A stretch of DNA of 64,000 bases, from NCBI GenBank assembly GCA_946811695.1, contig OX328126.1:83604036-83668035 (forward strand), read 5' to 3'. This DNA comes from Gonocerus acuteangulatus (Eukaryota; Arthropoda; Insecta; Hemiptera; Coreidae). Position numbers and translations under genes: made by a program. Of this stretch, positions 12,744 through 22,877 are shown piece by piece (positions within the stretch are counted from its first letter, which is position 1; every line of letters starts with the position of its first letter). The notes beneath the pieces were generated by a model. The model saw only the letters and a program-made list of their open reading frames with translations, ran no database searches and was not told the origin of the DNA.

Positions 12744-14031
12744 AAGAAAACAAATGTAGAAGAATAAAAGAAAAAATTGCAACTGAATTGATTGATCACA
12801 TGAATATTTTTAGGTTTAATGTGAGAAGGTTTGTCAGGAAAAAGTGAGTTAAAATTGTATAAGATTATTTAGAAATTTTTATTTCATTTTTTTCCCATGA
12901 AATTGGAATTAAAATAGTCATGTCAAGAATGCATGGGAAAACGTTTTTATTTCCAAAAATAATTATTATAGTGTTTCAAGGGCTAGGGAGAAAAAAACTG
13001 TATGCATTTTATGTGCTTATTACTATGCAATTATTTGTGGAAAAAAGTGTTGGCCAGCAATTTAGGGATAAGAGCATTTTAAGAGGGAGGGGCGTAGTGA
13101 AATAGGATAAAAAGCTAGTTTTATTGTTTTTATCTTGTATTATTTTAACAAAGTGTCAGTTAAGTCTTTTCAATAGAAACTGAACATGACTGGCCAGAGC
13201 CAATGAAAATTATGCATGAATTTAAAGAGCTAAAAAGTTGTCCCTCCCCGTGAATTTATCATATATAATAAAAATGAAAATCGTCCGCTCTTAATTTTAA
13301 TAAAATTGCGTCAGTATTACCGAAGAGGGACGGAATATAATAATTATAAATGTTGAACAAATTAAAGGGCTACGCAATCAAAAATCCTAGCATGAACCCA
13401 AAATAGTTTTCTGTATTAAGTTTTCTACAATCACAGGAATACGGATTGTACGAAAGCATGCTATGATGACGCAGTTCTTGTGAGGCGGACTTTTTACTCA
13501 GGTCCAAGCTAATGTCGCCGTGCATTCAACAGGTTGTCACCTATAAAATAACCGCATCGGCATGTGGTTATTGATCATGGACCATAGACAAGATACAACT
13601 TTCACATCTATAAGTAATGGAATATTCAAGTTGGCATAAGATCTACTAATAATTCTAAATTTGAGATTAGATACAAAATAATTAATGGCAGATTGATAAC
13701 AATGTTCCTTATCAATGACACCGCTATTGTCTGTTTAGTGTGACACGTTGATTAGATCGTGACACGAAGTGCGTGTCGTAGAGTGTTCTGTCAGCGGTCG
13801 TCCTCTCATTCAATGAATGTACTGTCACCACATTCTCAGCAATTCACTCAAAGAAATACTATAACATAATTAACAATTAAATTTCCATTAACTAAAACTA
13901 GAGAATTATCGAACTAAGTGGAAATTCGATAAAAGTTATTTATTTCCCCTCTTCAGTAAAAGAAGTGGAAAATATTAAAATTGGCCGGGTCAAATAAATG
14001 TTGTTTTTAATACATTTATATGCACACATAC

Positions 14032-14036
<5 letters not shown>
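12744..14036. other. No gene; isolated family B 3'-end-like sequence
   Basis: No coding region is supported. At about 13468-13498 the sequence gatgacgcagttcttgtgag plus gcggacttttt matches the hairpin-bearing end of family B, so a truncated B copy may lie here in plus orientation. A short perfect hairpin gacacg-aagtg-cgtgtc sits at about 13760-13777. Confidence 0.4.
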
Positions 14037-14086
<50 letters not shown>

Positions 14087-14089
<3 letters not shown>

Positions 14090-14684
14090 TGTTGGGCAAA
14101 ACTAACGTTACTTCAATAAACTAACGTTAATTCATCCTAACTAAACATAAACTCACGTTATATTATTAGTTTTAGCTTTAGTTGAGTTTTAGATTTGTAA
14201 AATTATTAATCATGGGGTGGAGTTTTTTCTTAATTAATAGTTCTAGTATCCGTTTTCACTAAACGAATTCACTAATTATTTTATTGCGTACTTTGATTCA
14301 GAATAAGGATAAATAATAGGTATGTGTGTATTTTTGTGTAAATAAAGAGTGTTTATTTTTTAACCAGAATGGGGGGAAAATGAGGTTACAACTTCAGCCT
14401 ATATAAAACAAAATGAAAACAAGTTCTATTAGTTTTAATAATTAACTTAATAACATATGATTTACATTAATTCAAGTTATTTTTGTAAAACTAAACTAAA
14501 ATAAAATCAAGCTTTAATTTAGTTTTTAATCAATCCCAATGATTTAGTTTTAGTTTTAGTTCAACTAATATCCATTAGTTGATTTAATTTCACTTGTTTT
14601 TAGGTTGCAATTTTTATTTTAGTTTTAGTTTATTCCAAAAAGTGAATGAAGTTTTAATTTTAGATTTAGTATTGCCCAACATTG
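14087..14684. mobile_element. hAT-type MITE inside a (TA)n tract
   Basis: The ends are cagtgttgggcaaaact and (inverted) attgcccaacattg. They are flanked by tatatata on the left and tatatatc on the right, consistent with an 8-bp hAT duplication inside a microsatellite (14037-14086). The 598-bp interior is rich in degenerate ttagttttagttt and has no transposase. Confidence 0.65.
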
Positions 14685-14939
14685 TATATATCGTCGATAC
14701 AAAAGCAAACTAACGAATATGAAAATCACCACTTTTCAGAGTGGAAAAGTATTCACTCATAACTTTTTTTTGGACAGTCAAATATTCGGCAGATTTGACC
14801 TTAAGATAGTAGAATACTTTCCCTTTAATAGAGTGAAGTCAGATTGAAGAATTTGCCTCACATAAGTCCAGCAGAAATTAGTAAATATTGACAATGAAAG
14901 ATGCATTTTTTCATATTCGTTAGTTTGCTTTTGTATCGA

Positions 14940-14953
<14 letters not shown>
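14685..14953. mobile_element. MITE with about 39-bp terminal inverted repeats
   Basis: The sequence cgtcgatacaaaagcaaact (from 14692) with its extension to gaatatgaaaa returns inverted at 14909-14943. The roughly 265-bp unit abuts the hAT MITE on one side and a (TA)n tract (14943-14982) on the other, suggesting TA-target insertion (Tc1/mariner-like). No transposase is inside. Confidence 0.55.
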
Positions 14954-14986
<33 letters not shown>

Positions 14987-15099
14987 TTTGTGTTTGTGTA
15001 CTGTTATTAATATCGCGGTTGGTTTTTTTTTTTTTTTTTTTTTTATCTTTTTATTTTACAGAAATCACATTCTACTTCGATAGAGTGTTCATGATTTTA

Positions 15100-15222
15100 A
15101 TTTTTGACCCCTGAGGTTTGAAGCGTTAACTTTTCTAGTTGGTACTTCCGGATCGCGACATGAGTTCAACCTCATAAGCGGGTTTCCTCCCTATGGAGGA
15201 AGTGAGGAATCGCGCTAAAAGA
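15100..15222 (-). mobile_element. Family B 5'-end fragment
   Basis: It matches the 5' module of family B (tacttccggat, cataagcgggtttcctccct, ending ggaatcgcgctaaaa), in minus orientation. Only the module between the microsatellite side and the terminus is present. Confidence 0.55.
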
Positions 15223-15729
15223 AGAATGTACTACAAACGCAAACACTTACAGATATATGTATTCACAGTAATTTTTTTTAGAGTACTTTTTTTCTTATTC
15301 CACTAAACTTTTTTTAAAGACTTTAATATTAATACTAAAAAAATTGGATTGTTGATTATATACATTTTCCTAAATTTATTCATTTTTTCTATTATTCATT
15401 AGTCTTAATTACGTACAAAATTGTGATAATAACATAATGACTTGTTTAGTATTGTTTCCCGTCAGTCGCTTAGTTTTTAGTAGTTATGAATATTTGTATG
15501 TTTAAATAAAATAAAACTATTTTCTCATCGAAGGGAAAATACTAGTAGAGATCCTGTAAATGTTAGTTACCGTGAAAAATTAAAAAAAAAAAGAAGAAGT
15601 TTATTAAAAATTGATAGCTTTGCTATGGAATTCGCCAGGCTTAATCAGCTACCATTAATTTTTTTTAAATTATCTTCCTAAGTAAATATAGATTAATGTT
15701 ATAATTACTTTATTAAATATATTACTTAC

Positions 15730-15782
15730 TCATTCTTGACGTCGTAAATGGTGTAGTAAGCTAGGAAGGTGTTCTTGTAGAC
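15730..15782 (-). CDS. Exon of the DPP4-like gene (53 nt)
   Basis: Minus strand, acceptor tgttgacag before 15782, donor ga/gtaagt at 15730. The exon reads in frame 0 as VYKNTFLAYYTIYDVKN plus two bases. This is the (W/Y-R-H-S-F-x-A-x-Y-x-I-Y-D) strand that follows the LL-x-N-x-K-Q segment in S9B propellers. The two trailing bases join exactly with the single leading base of the exon at 7641-7858. It is too short for ordinary frame scanning and was found by homology and phase. The intron to the next exon is 7,871 bp. Confidence 0.85.
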
Positions 15783-16694
15783 CTGTCAACAAACGCATCA
15801 CGCGATTAGTTCAAAGTCCTGAATGGTTGGAGCAACAGGTTTCATCGAAGCAAAAACAACTTCGTGTGAAATACTCACTTATAGAGTTAAGCATTCATGA
15901 AATTGTACATACTTCACAAAGTCGAGTATCAGTATCGACTTAACAGTTAATAATAATGCCTTTAATACGTTGAATATAACAGAAAATGTTTGTAAAGATT
16001 TTGTCTCGTTCCAGATAACGCGAACTAAGTCGAAAAACGTATGCCGAAATGAATTTGCTTGTAATTTACAATTTTTTATTGTGTAAGTATAAGGCCAATG
16101 AATCTGATGTATTGCTGTCAAAGTTAACACAATTGTCCATGAATTGTAATATCTTTACCTGTTTCACTTATTGCTATACAAATACATATGTACGTGAAAA
16201 TACAAACATTATGTACTTATGAATTATATACAAAGTTTCCAACAAAAATCTTAAATGGTTCATGTGAGACAAATTGGGCCAATGAGGAAATTCGTTACAT
16301 TAATATAAATCAAATAAACATTTTACTGAGAATTAAAAACAAAAATATGAACATTTGTGTATAAAAACAATATATCATAAGTTTAATGAAGAGAAAAAAA
16401 AATATTTGTTTACAATGGGCTTAGAAAATTGGCTAAGATTACATCTAAAAAATGCAAAACAATGATTTATTTTCCCTTTTATCAAGTTCATCATTGAGAC
16501 TTTATTTTAACTTGAAGGCTTTGCATGAAGCTAAAATAATTGTGGTGAATTAATCACGTTGCTGTAAACAACGTGATCACGCATGCGACTCAAGTCACGC
16601 GAAATGCGTTTATTTAAAACTGATTTTAGTCACATCGAATCCTTTTTTTAAAGGAAAATATTCAGAGGTTCTGATACATATATATATATAAAAT
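15783..16694. other. Intron sequence, no gene recognised
   Basis: AT-rich. An 83-codon minus frame at 15879-16130 shows no recognisable motif. Confidence 0.4.
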
Positions 16695-17031
16695 GAGTCC
16701 CGTAACAGGCCACAAGGGCCCAGAGGGACAGATACTGTAGAGGTATCTGATTCTTGACCGTACGGCACACTAGGGAGATAGTGTGGTCAACACTATGCCC
16801 CGGCCGCTTGATTTTCCCCTTGGCTGCTTCGACTGCTAGTCATTAGCACCCAAGGTACCCATTATTAATTAAATTAATTAAAGGCTGGGTGAGCCTAGTG
16901 ACGATCTGGGACCCCAAATCCACCCCTCGAACGGCAGCACTAGAAGAAAAAATCTTTAGTGCGCGCTCGGGTTTTGAACCTGGTCCTCCAATTCATTAGT
17001 TGAGTGCTCTACCACTGAGCTAACCTCGCCC

Positions 17032-17033
<2 letters not shown>
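16695..17033 (-). mobile_element. tRNA-derived SINE, copy 1
   Basis: The minus strand starts with a tRNA-like head: gaggttagctcagtggtaga (A box) and, 35-40 bases on, ggttcaaaacc (B box). A body of about 260 bp follows, ending in cctgttacgggactc. Its partner is 28520-28874, about 95% alike by eye. It is flanked on both sides by ta repeats, which hide any target duplication. A family-unknown RNA polymerase III SINE. Confidence 0.8.

Positions 17034-17101
<68 letters not shown>
17034..17101. repeat. (TA)n microsatellite
   Basis: A pure TA tract of about 66 bp directly abutting the SINE head. Confidence 0.95.
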
Positions 17102-17105
<4 letters not shown>

Positions 17106-17395
17106 ATGTTAGACATTCTTCTGAGTTTAAACTCCATAGATACATACAACCTTCGAGGCGTTTCCAAATAAAATCGGAGCATTGACCTCAAATATTGCTA
17201 CGAATAAACTACAATGATAACAAACTAATTTGGATTGTAGTAAACATTGATAAACAGCTGAAATTGACATTTGATGTTGACAAATTAAGAGTTTATAAAT
17301 AAAATAAATAATGAATGTATGAATTCTTCATATTATTGTGGGATTCCTAAAAACAATTATTACAAAGAACAAAAAACTCAGATAGGCTAATTAAA

Positions 17396-17398
<3 letters not shown>

Positions 17399-17451
<53 letters not shown>
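17399..17451. repeat. (TC)n(TA)n compound microsatellite
   Basis: About 28 bp of tc repeats run into about 24 bp of ta repeats, immediately left of a family B terminus. Confidence 0.9.
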
Positions 17452-17589
17452 TAGCACGGTTCCTCCCTCCCTCTACAGGGAGGAAACCCGCTTATAAGGC
17501 TGACCTCATGTCGCCATCTGGAAGTGCCGACTAGAAAATTTCTCGTTTACTACCCCATGGATCACGAAAATATAGGCGGTTCAAATTTG

Positions 17590-17627
<38 letters not shown>

Positions 17628-17639
17628 TATATATATATA
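17452..17639 (+). mobile_element. Family B 5' half, left arm of a composite
   Basis: It starts ttagcacggttcctccctcc and continues cgcttataaggctgacctca, then ggcggttcaaatttgtatgt, into a (TA)n tract. The matching opposite-orientation B 5' half is split across 20050-20065 and 28237-28361, so the locus is B5'-(TA)n-B5' rather than the normal B5'-(TA)n-B3'. The pogo-like and BEL elements have landed inside it. Confidence 0.65.
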
Positions 17640-18199
17640 GGGGAAGGTGTTGTACCTTTGACCACCGAGGCTGTCGCGGCATGTAACAACATTTTATAAA
17701 TTTTGGTTTAATTAGTGTTTAGCTCCTTCACTAGAGGGCTTGTTTAACCTACTTTGGACTATTCAAGTCAAAGAGGATTCTTGCAAAAAATACTTATCCA
17801 TTTCTATCATAAAAATGTAAGTTATTTATTGATGACGTTTTGCCTCATAATATTTTTCGTATTATGTCTTTTTAGATGAAAATCATTTGACAAAGTAGAT
17901 ATTACAATAAAAACATGGTGTAGCTACTAAAATTGATTTATCTTAACCCTAACGTTTTTAGCATGATTTTTAATTTGCACTACTAGGGTACTAGTCTGAT
18001 CACGACTAGTTGTTGTACCTTTGACCAGGTCAAAGGTACAACACACCTGAGTAATTTTTTCATAATGCAAATTTTATGTTTTTCTGCTACAAAATTTAAA
18101 AAAAATAATTAATATTGGTTGCTTTAATTGTTCAAAGAATTTAAAAAATAGTAAACGAAATAAGTTCAAACTGACTTTATCAATCCCCAGTGTAGCAGT

Positions 18200-19063
18200 T
18201 TGAACCTATCGCCCCTTATCGTTACACCTGAAGTTGTAAGGCCTCGTCGAAAAGCGCAGGCAAGAAAATGTCAAGTAGGGGCCGGACAAATGGGAAAACT
18301 CGTATCCTGACAGATATTTCTGAAAATCTAATTATTAAAGCCGAAAAAAAAACGAAAGCACCTCATAAGACACCACATACAAATAAACCCCAAAAAATGG
18401 ATCCCTAGCCACAATGGTATAAGTGGTAGTGATAAAGCGGATGTAGCAGCCAAGCAAGCTATTAAAGAAGGCATTCCTTACTCGTACATCCTGCCGTCAG
18501 ATGCTGTGGCACATCTAAAATACCATATTTTCTCAAAGTGGCAATATGAATGGTTCCAAAATAGAGAAAATAAGTCGAGGGAGATTAAATCCACAACCTC
18601 GGCATGGAAGACCTCATCTCAAGACACTAGGCGAGATGAGGTGGTTCTGTCGAGGATTAGAATTGGACATACTAATCTCACTCATGCATATTTATTTAAA
18701 AAAGAATTAAGGCCTGAATGCAGAGCTTGTGGCGAATATCTTTCTATCAAACACATTTTTACTGAATGCAGAGCCTACGAATCCTCTCGGAACCAAATGG
18801 ACATTCATTGTCCTCTCTGTGATATAATGGGAGACGACCATGAATCAAGCCAGAGAGCGTTGAGTTTTTTGAGAGCCACTGAGCTATTTAATAAAATATA
18901 ATAAGCAATTATTTACAAAAAAATAATAATAATAAATATTAAAATATAAAACATTTCAGATCATTAGTTTCAATAATAGTGTATTTTACTTCCAACAACT
19001 TTTTTTGTCTCATTATTATTTTCTCCTCTAATACATTTTGATTTACTTAGGCAACAATTTCAG

Positions 19064-19122
<59 letters not shown>

Positions 19123-19580
19123 TATGAGGCCTTAAATTTCAGAAGGCAACAATGACCCGTGTGGTTGAATTTGCCTTAAGAAAGAACCCTTCAAACCCCA
19201 AAAAAGTGGTAAATAAAAAGAAAATTATTCTAATGACAGTTCAGATTCTGATACTGACACCGAAATTTCTTCAGGAGAAAGTGACATTGATCTGCCTGAT
19301 AAATGTCGTGAGTTAAGTCGATGACCAGCAACAATTAGAAAAATATGATTTGAAAAAAGGAAATTTTATACTTGTTAAAAATAAAAGTAAAAAGACTATT
19401 ACATATTTAGTCGCAGAGATCTGTGGTATTAAATGTCCAATGTTTAAGATCCAATATTTGAAAAAAATCAAAGCTTAAGTGAGACGTTTACGAGAGAAGA
19501 TGAAATTTGTATGATATTGATGTTGAAGACATTGTGGCTGAACTTCCATTCCCTACTATTGCTAGTGGATCTGCTTGACA
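18200..19580 (+). pseudogene. Broken pogo/jerky-type transposase C-terminus
   Basis: The left piece reads TPEVVRPRRKAQARKCQ and, after a frame change, GKTRILTDISENL. These match the PE-RP-KA-R / K-ILT-TPE segment of jerky/Tigger-like transposases. The right piece, after an acidic DSDTDTEISSGESD linker, reads FILVKNKSKKTITYLVAEI. The match is to the small C-terminal domain these insect transposases carry. Stops, shifts and a 750-bp LINE insertion disable it. The DDE catalytic core is absent. Confidence 0.5.
18398..18901 (+). pseudogene. Non-LTR retrotransposon 3' fragment: RNase H end and C-terminal knuckle
   Basis: An uninterrupted frame starts with WIPSHNGISGSDKADVAAK, the end of an RNase H domain (W-P-H-G-N/S-AD-AK). 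It then shows RRDEVVLSRIRIGHTNLTH, CRACGEYLSIKHIFTECR, and ends FNKI with a stop. The order RNase H, GHT-LTH, C-x2-C-H-C is that of I/jockey-superfamily LINEs. It is 5'-truncated and sits inside the pogo-like element. The 168 codons without a stop suggest fairly recent insertion. Confidence 0.7.
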
Positions 19581-19998
19581 GTTAAAACGTTTATCGATTG
19601 GACTGCAGTTTTCAGCATAATAAGCATAACATAATATCAATAATAGCTTTCTTATTATACTTATATCCTCTTCCTGTATTTATTTAACTTACAATTAATT
19701 ACAATGTTACTGAATACAATTTTTTTTTCTGTACTGCTGTGTTGTTTTTACGTGGTCAGAGGTACAACACCCCATGGTCAGAGGTACAACTACATGTTGT
19801 ACCTTTGACCACTGTACGATTATTTTTAAAAAAAAAATTAATGAAAAATATTAAAAGTAAAGGTAGAACCTTGAAAAAATTAAACATGATAAGCAATAGA
19901 ATACTAATAACAATGAAATAAAAAAAAATGAATTTAGCCTTAATATTCAAGCTAAAAAAAATTAAATTGTGCAAAGTGGTCAAAGGTACAACACCTTC

Positions 19999-20002
<4 letters not shown>

Positions 20003-20049
<47 letters not shown>
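20003..20049. repeat. (TA)n microsatellite
   Basis: A TA tract between the pogo-like element and the B-family border into which BEL inserted. Confidence 0.9.
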
Positions 20050-20054
<5 letters not shown>

Positions 20055-20065
20055 ATTTGAACCAC

Positions 20066-20686
20066 TGTTTAGGGTTGCCACCCTAAAGATGCTTTTTTTC
20101 TTTTCAACTCTGCCAACAGTAGCGCCGTCTACCTCACCGGGTTGAACTACCCCCGGTCAAGTCGAGACAGACGAAGTCCACCCCGCTTACACAGCGTGTA
20201 CAGAAGAAGTCCACTCGCTTTCGCACAGCGTGCAAAGTGATTTTTTTGTTCCATTTCACCGGCTTTACTACCTACACTATGGCCGAGTAGTCACCGCAAA
20301 CCACCGGGCCATGGAGGTGAGGAAGACACCAACTGACCATAAATGAAGAAACAGGGAGAGATGCACCCCTTCTATCCAACAAGGCACCATCTACAGGTAC
20401 CTATTTAATGCAATTTCATGGATCTCCAGCAACATCATATCACCACTTCATCAGCTCATCATCATTTCAACTCATCGGTCCCACCACTTTCAAAATTTCA
20501 TTAATCTATTAACCTACACTTGTTTCTGATTTTGGCAATTTTCCCCCCACTCATCTTCCGTTGTACTCAATAAATATAAATTATCAACTCATTATTCATA
20601 CAGTCCACTTATTTATCCAGCCCCACAAAAATATTACTTCCACATCATACCATATAAAAAATGGTGGTGTGGCAATCCTTTTTACA
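20066..20686 (+). repeat. BEL 5' LTR
   Basis: It begins tgtttagggttgcc and ends cctttttaca (TG...CA). An aataaa polyadenylation signal is at 20569-20574. The next bases, tggtctgaccgagccgg (20687-), begin with tgg as a tRNA primer-binding site does; the tRNA was not identified. Confidence 0.93.
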
Positions 20687-21924
20687 TGGTCTGACCGAGC
20701 CGGATATTTTTCACTATTCTCTAGAGTAGATAATTTATATTTATTTCAAAAAATGCTACATATGAGCCATTAGCAACAAATAGCTGATATTTTGTCTCAG
20801 CATTTCACTTTTTCTATATGCACTTACCTTGCATATATATCATTGTTCATACAGTTAAATGGCTCAAATAAAATTAATTGTTTAACCATTTCATCTGTGT
20901 TAATTATTTCTATGATAATGGTTTTCTAAATCTAAAGTGGGCATAAAATCAGTATTCATTAATTATTGTGAGGTGAGCTTCAAATATACTTTAACTTAAG
21001 CTATAAGTGTTAAATTCATATTGAAACAACATTAAATTAAATTGTTTATTTTCCATTAACTCAAGTAATTTCTAATTTTAACACTATTTCAAGGCTGATT
21101 TTTTTAATTAAATTTTGCAAAGGTAAATAACCTCCACTTGATACATACTGAGATGATTTTTTTTTCTATTATTTCAAATCCTAGCTGTTCAATCTTAAAT
21201 CTTTCACAGCATTTGTTCATTAATTATTCTTTCTGTGATAAGGTTTAATAAAATCATCTTGAACACTCAATTATTTTATTTATTAAGTGAATACATACAA
21301 TCATTAGGACTCATATTTTACATTATCATTTCTTAATGTCCTTTATCTCACTTAACTCACAACATATGCTTCAATTATCACATTTCACTATTGATCAACC
21401 ACTAGTTCTCAATTATTTCTTCACAAATTCTGCAGAACAACTTAATTTATTCCAGCTTCTTGATCCACATTGTTTACATGGCAGGTAACCTCCCTACTGG
21501 TCTCCCGCTTGCCGGCTTCCAGCGAGGTAGGCACTCCCGCGCTTTCTCAATCAAGAGCTGGTCTTTCTCATGCCTGTGACGTCACGGTGTATTCTTCTTG
21601 TGGCGTCTCACAGCGCTTGCTTGTTCTTTTTCAATCAGATTTGTCTTTGTGTTGATCATGCTGCTTTAATTCAATTCTATATGTGTTTGAGCATTGTTCA
21701 ATTATTTAATGTGATTTATCTCAATTTCTATTTTGTATTTTTCTTATTGTTGACACTTTGGGCTGCTGTTTAATTTCTCTTGTATCTCCTCTCCTTTTAT
21801 CGGTCAGCTTTGTCTTCTTACCTCTTGCCCGGTAGGTTGTTTACCTTGTCATCTTTTAATCCATTTGATTTATCTATCTCGCTATTTTCTATTTTATTTT
21901 CTATTGTTTACTTTCCTCTTCATT
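20687..21924 (+). other. BEL leader region
   Basis: About 1.2 kb lies between the 5' LTR and the Gag start. It is AT-rich and contains only short frames without motifs. A long untranslated leader is common in BEL elements. Confidence 0.6.
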
Positions 21925-22827
21925 ATGCCTGAAACGCGCGGAAATAAAAATCCTAACCGAGATGAAGAACCTACGGCACTCCGCATGAAGGAACTTACTG
22001 CGAAGGCAACCACCCTTGAGCGCATGCTCACCGACTATGAACTCAACATAAAACATATTTCTCAAGTCGACGAAGAAAACCTTGTCGGTCGAGCCTTCGT
22101 TAATTTTAAGGCCAAATTGTCTTCTGCTGAATCTTACTGGTCAAGATTCCAGGCCACCTGGTACGAAAGGACCGAGTTGCAGGTGCTACTTGGAGAGTCG
22201 GACGGCTTCCCTTCGAACTCATGGAGGGACCGTTATTCTGCCTTGAAGAACGAGGTAATCGAGGCCAACACCATTCTTCTTGGCGTTCAAGAAAACCAAG
22301 CAGCGCAACAAGGGCCGACAACAGTCCCTCAACCTGGCTCGGCATTTCATTCCACTATAAGCCCTTCTTCGAAATCTCAGCTTCCAAAAATCCCGATCCC
22401 CACGTTTTCAGGCGACATTCTCAAATGGACACATTTTCGAGACACCTTCGCCTCTATGGTGCACGATGATCCTGGCTTGCCTAATGTAGAGAAGTTCCAC
22501 TATTTATTAGGAGCATTGAAGGAAGAAGCCGCTACTCTCGTATCTCGCTATCCTGTTGAAGGCAACTCCTACGTCCAGGCTTGGGAAAAGGTGCTCAAAA
22601 CCTATGACAATCCCCGAATTTTAGCCAGTCTTCTAATTCATCGTATAGTGGACTGTGAAATCAAGACGAACCGGAGTGAACTACAACGGTACGATGAGTT
22701 CCTCACTGATGTCGCAGACAGCATAGATTCATTCCGTTCCTTAAAACTAGACCACCCTGAGGAGTTTCTTCTATCTTCGCTTGCTTTACGTGCCTTGGAT
22801 GCCGACACTCGAAGGACTTCGAGATAG
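21925..22827 (+). CDS. BEL/Pao Gag-like protein, N-terminal part
   Basis: The start chosen is the ATG at 21925 (MPETRGNKNPNRDEE). An in-frame ATG at 21865 would add a hydrophobic 20-residue leader, untypical of Gag. The product shows the BEL Gag signature (DUF1759-like): LPKIPIPTFSGDILKWTHFRDTF, then KFHYLLGALKEEAATLV and YDNPRILASLLIHRIVD. It would form the capsid-like particle. The frame stops at 22827, while the family sequence carries on in another frame from about 22815, so the Gag is cut before its zinc knuckles. Confidence 0.85.
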   Translation: MPETRGNKNPNRDEEPTALRMKELTAKATTLERMLTDYELNIKHISQVDEENLVGRAFVNFKAKLSSAESYWSRFQATWYERTELQVLLGESDGFPSNSWRDRYSALKNEVIEANTILLGVQENQAAQQGPTTVPQPGSAFHSTISPSSKSQLPKIPIPTFSGDILKWTHFRDTFASMVHDDPGLPNVEKFHYLLGALKEEAATLVSRYPVEGNSYVQAWEKVLKTYDNPRILASLLIHRIVDCEIKTNRSELQRYDEFLTDVADSIDSFRSLKLDHPEEFLLSSLALRALDADTRRTSR

Positions 22828-22877
22828 ACATCAAATCGGCCAAAAGTTTCCCCACTGCTGATGATGTCATCAACTTC

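Larger units (their letters stand above)
17640..20001. mobile_element. pogo/Tigger-like DNA transposon, non-autonomous, with nested LINE
   Basis: The terminal inverted repeats are ggggaaggtgttgtaccttt plus gaccac at 17640-17665 and the exact inverse at 19976-20001. The flanks are TA on both sides, the Tc1/mariner/pogo target. The tip motif ttgtacctttgacc is repeated inside: as a perfect palindrome at about 18012-18044 and three times at 19750-19812. Transposase remnants lie at 18200-18365 and 19240-19580, separated by a LINE fragment and a (TA)n tract (19070-19118). Confidence 0.75.

Noticed and set aside
16960..17033. Functional tRNA gene
   Set aside because: The A and B boxes are present, but the cloverleaf does not close and the sequence continues into a shared 260-bp body; it is a SINE head. 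The same applies at 28800-28874 and 38655-38731.
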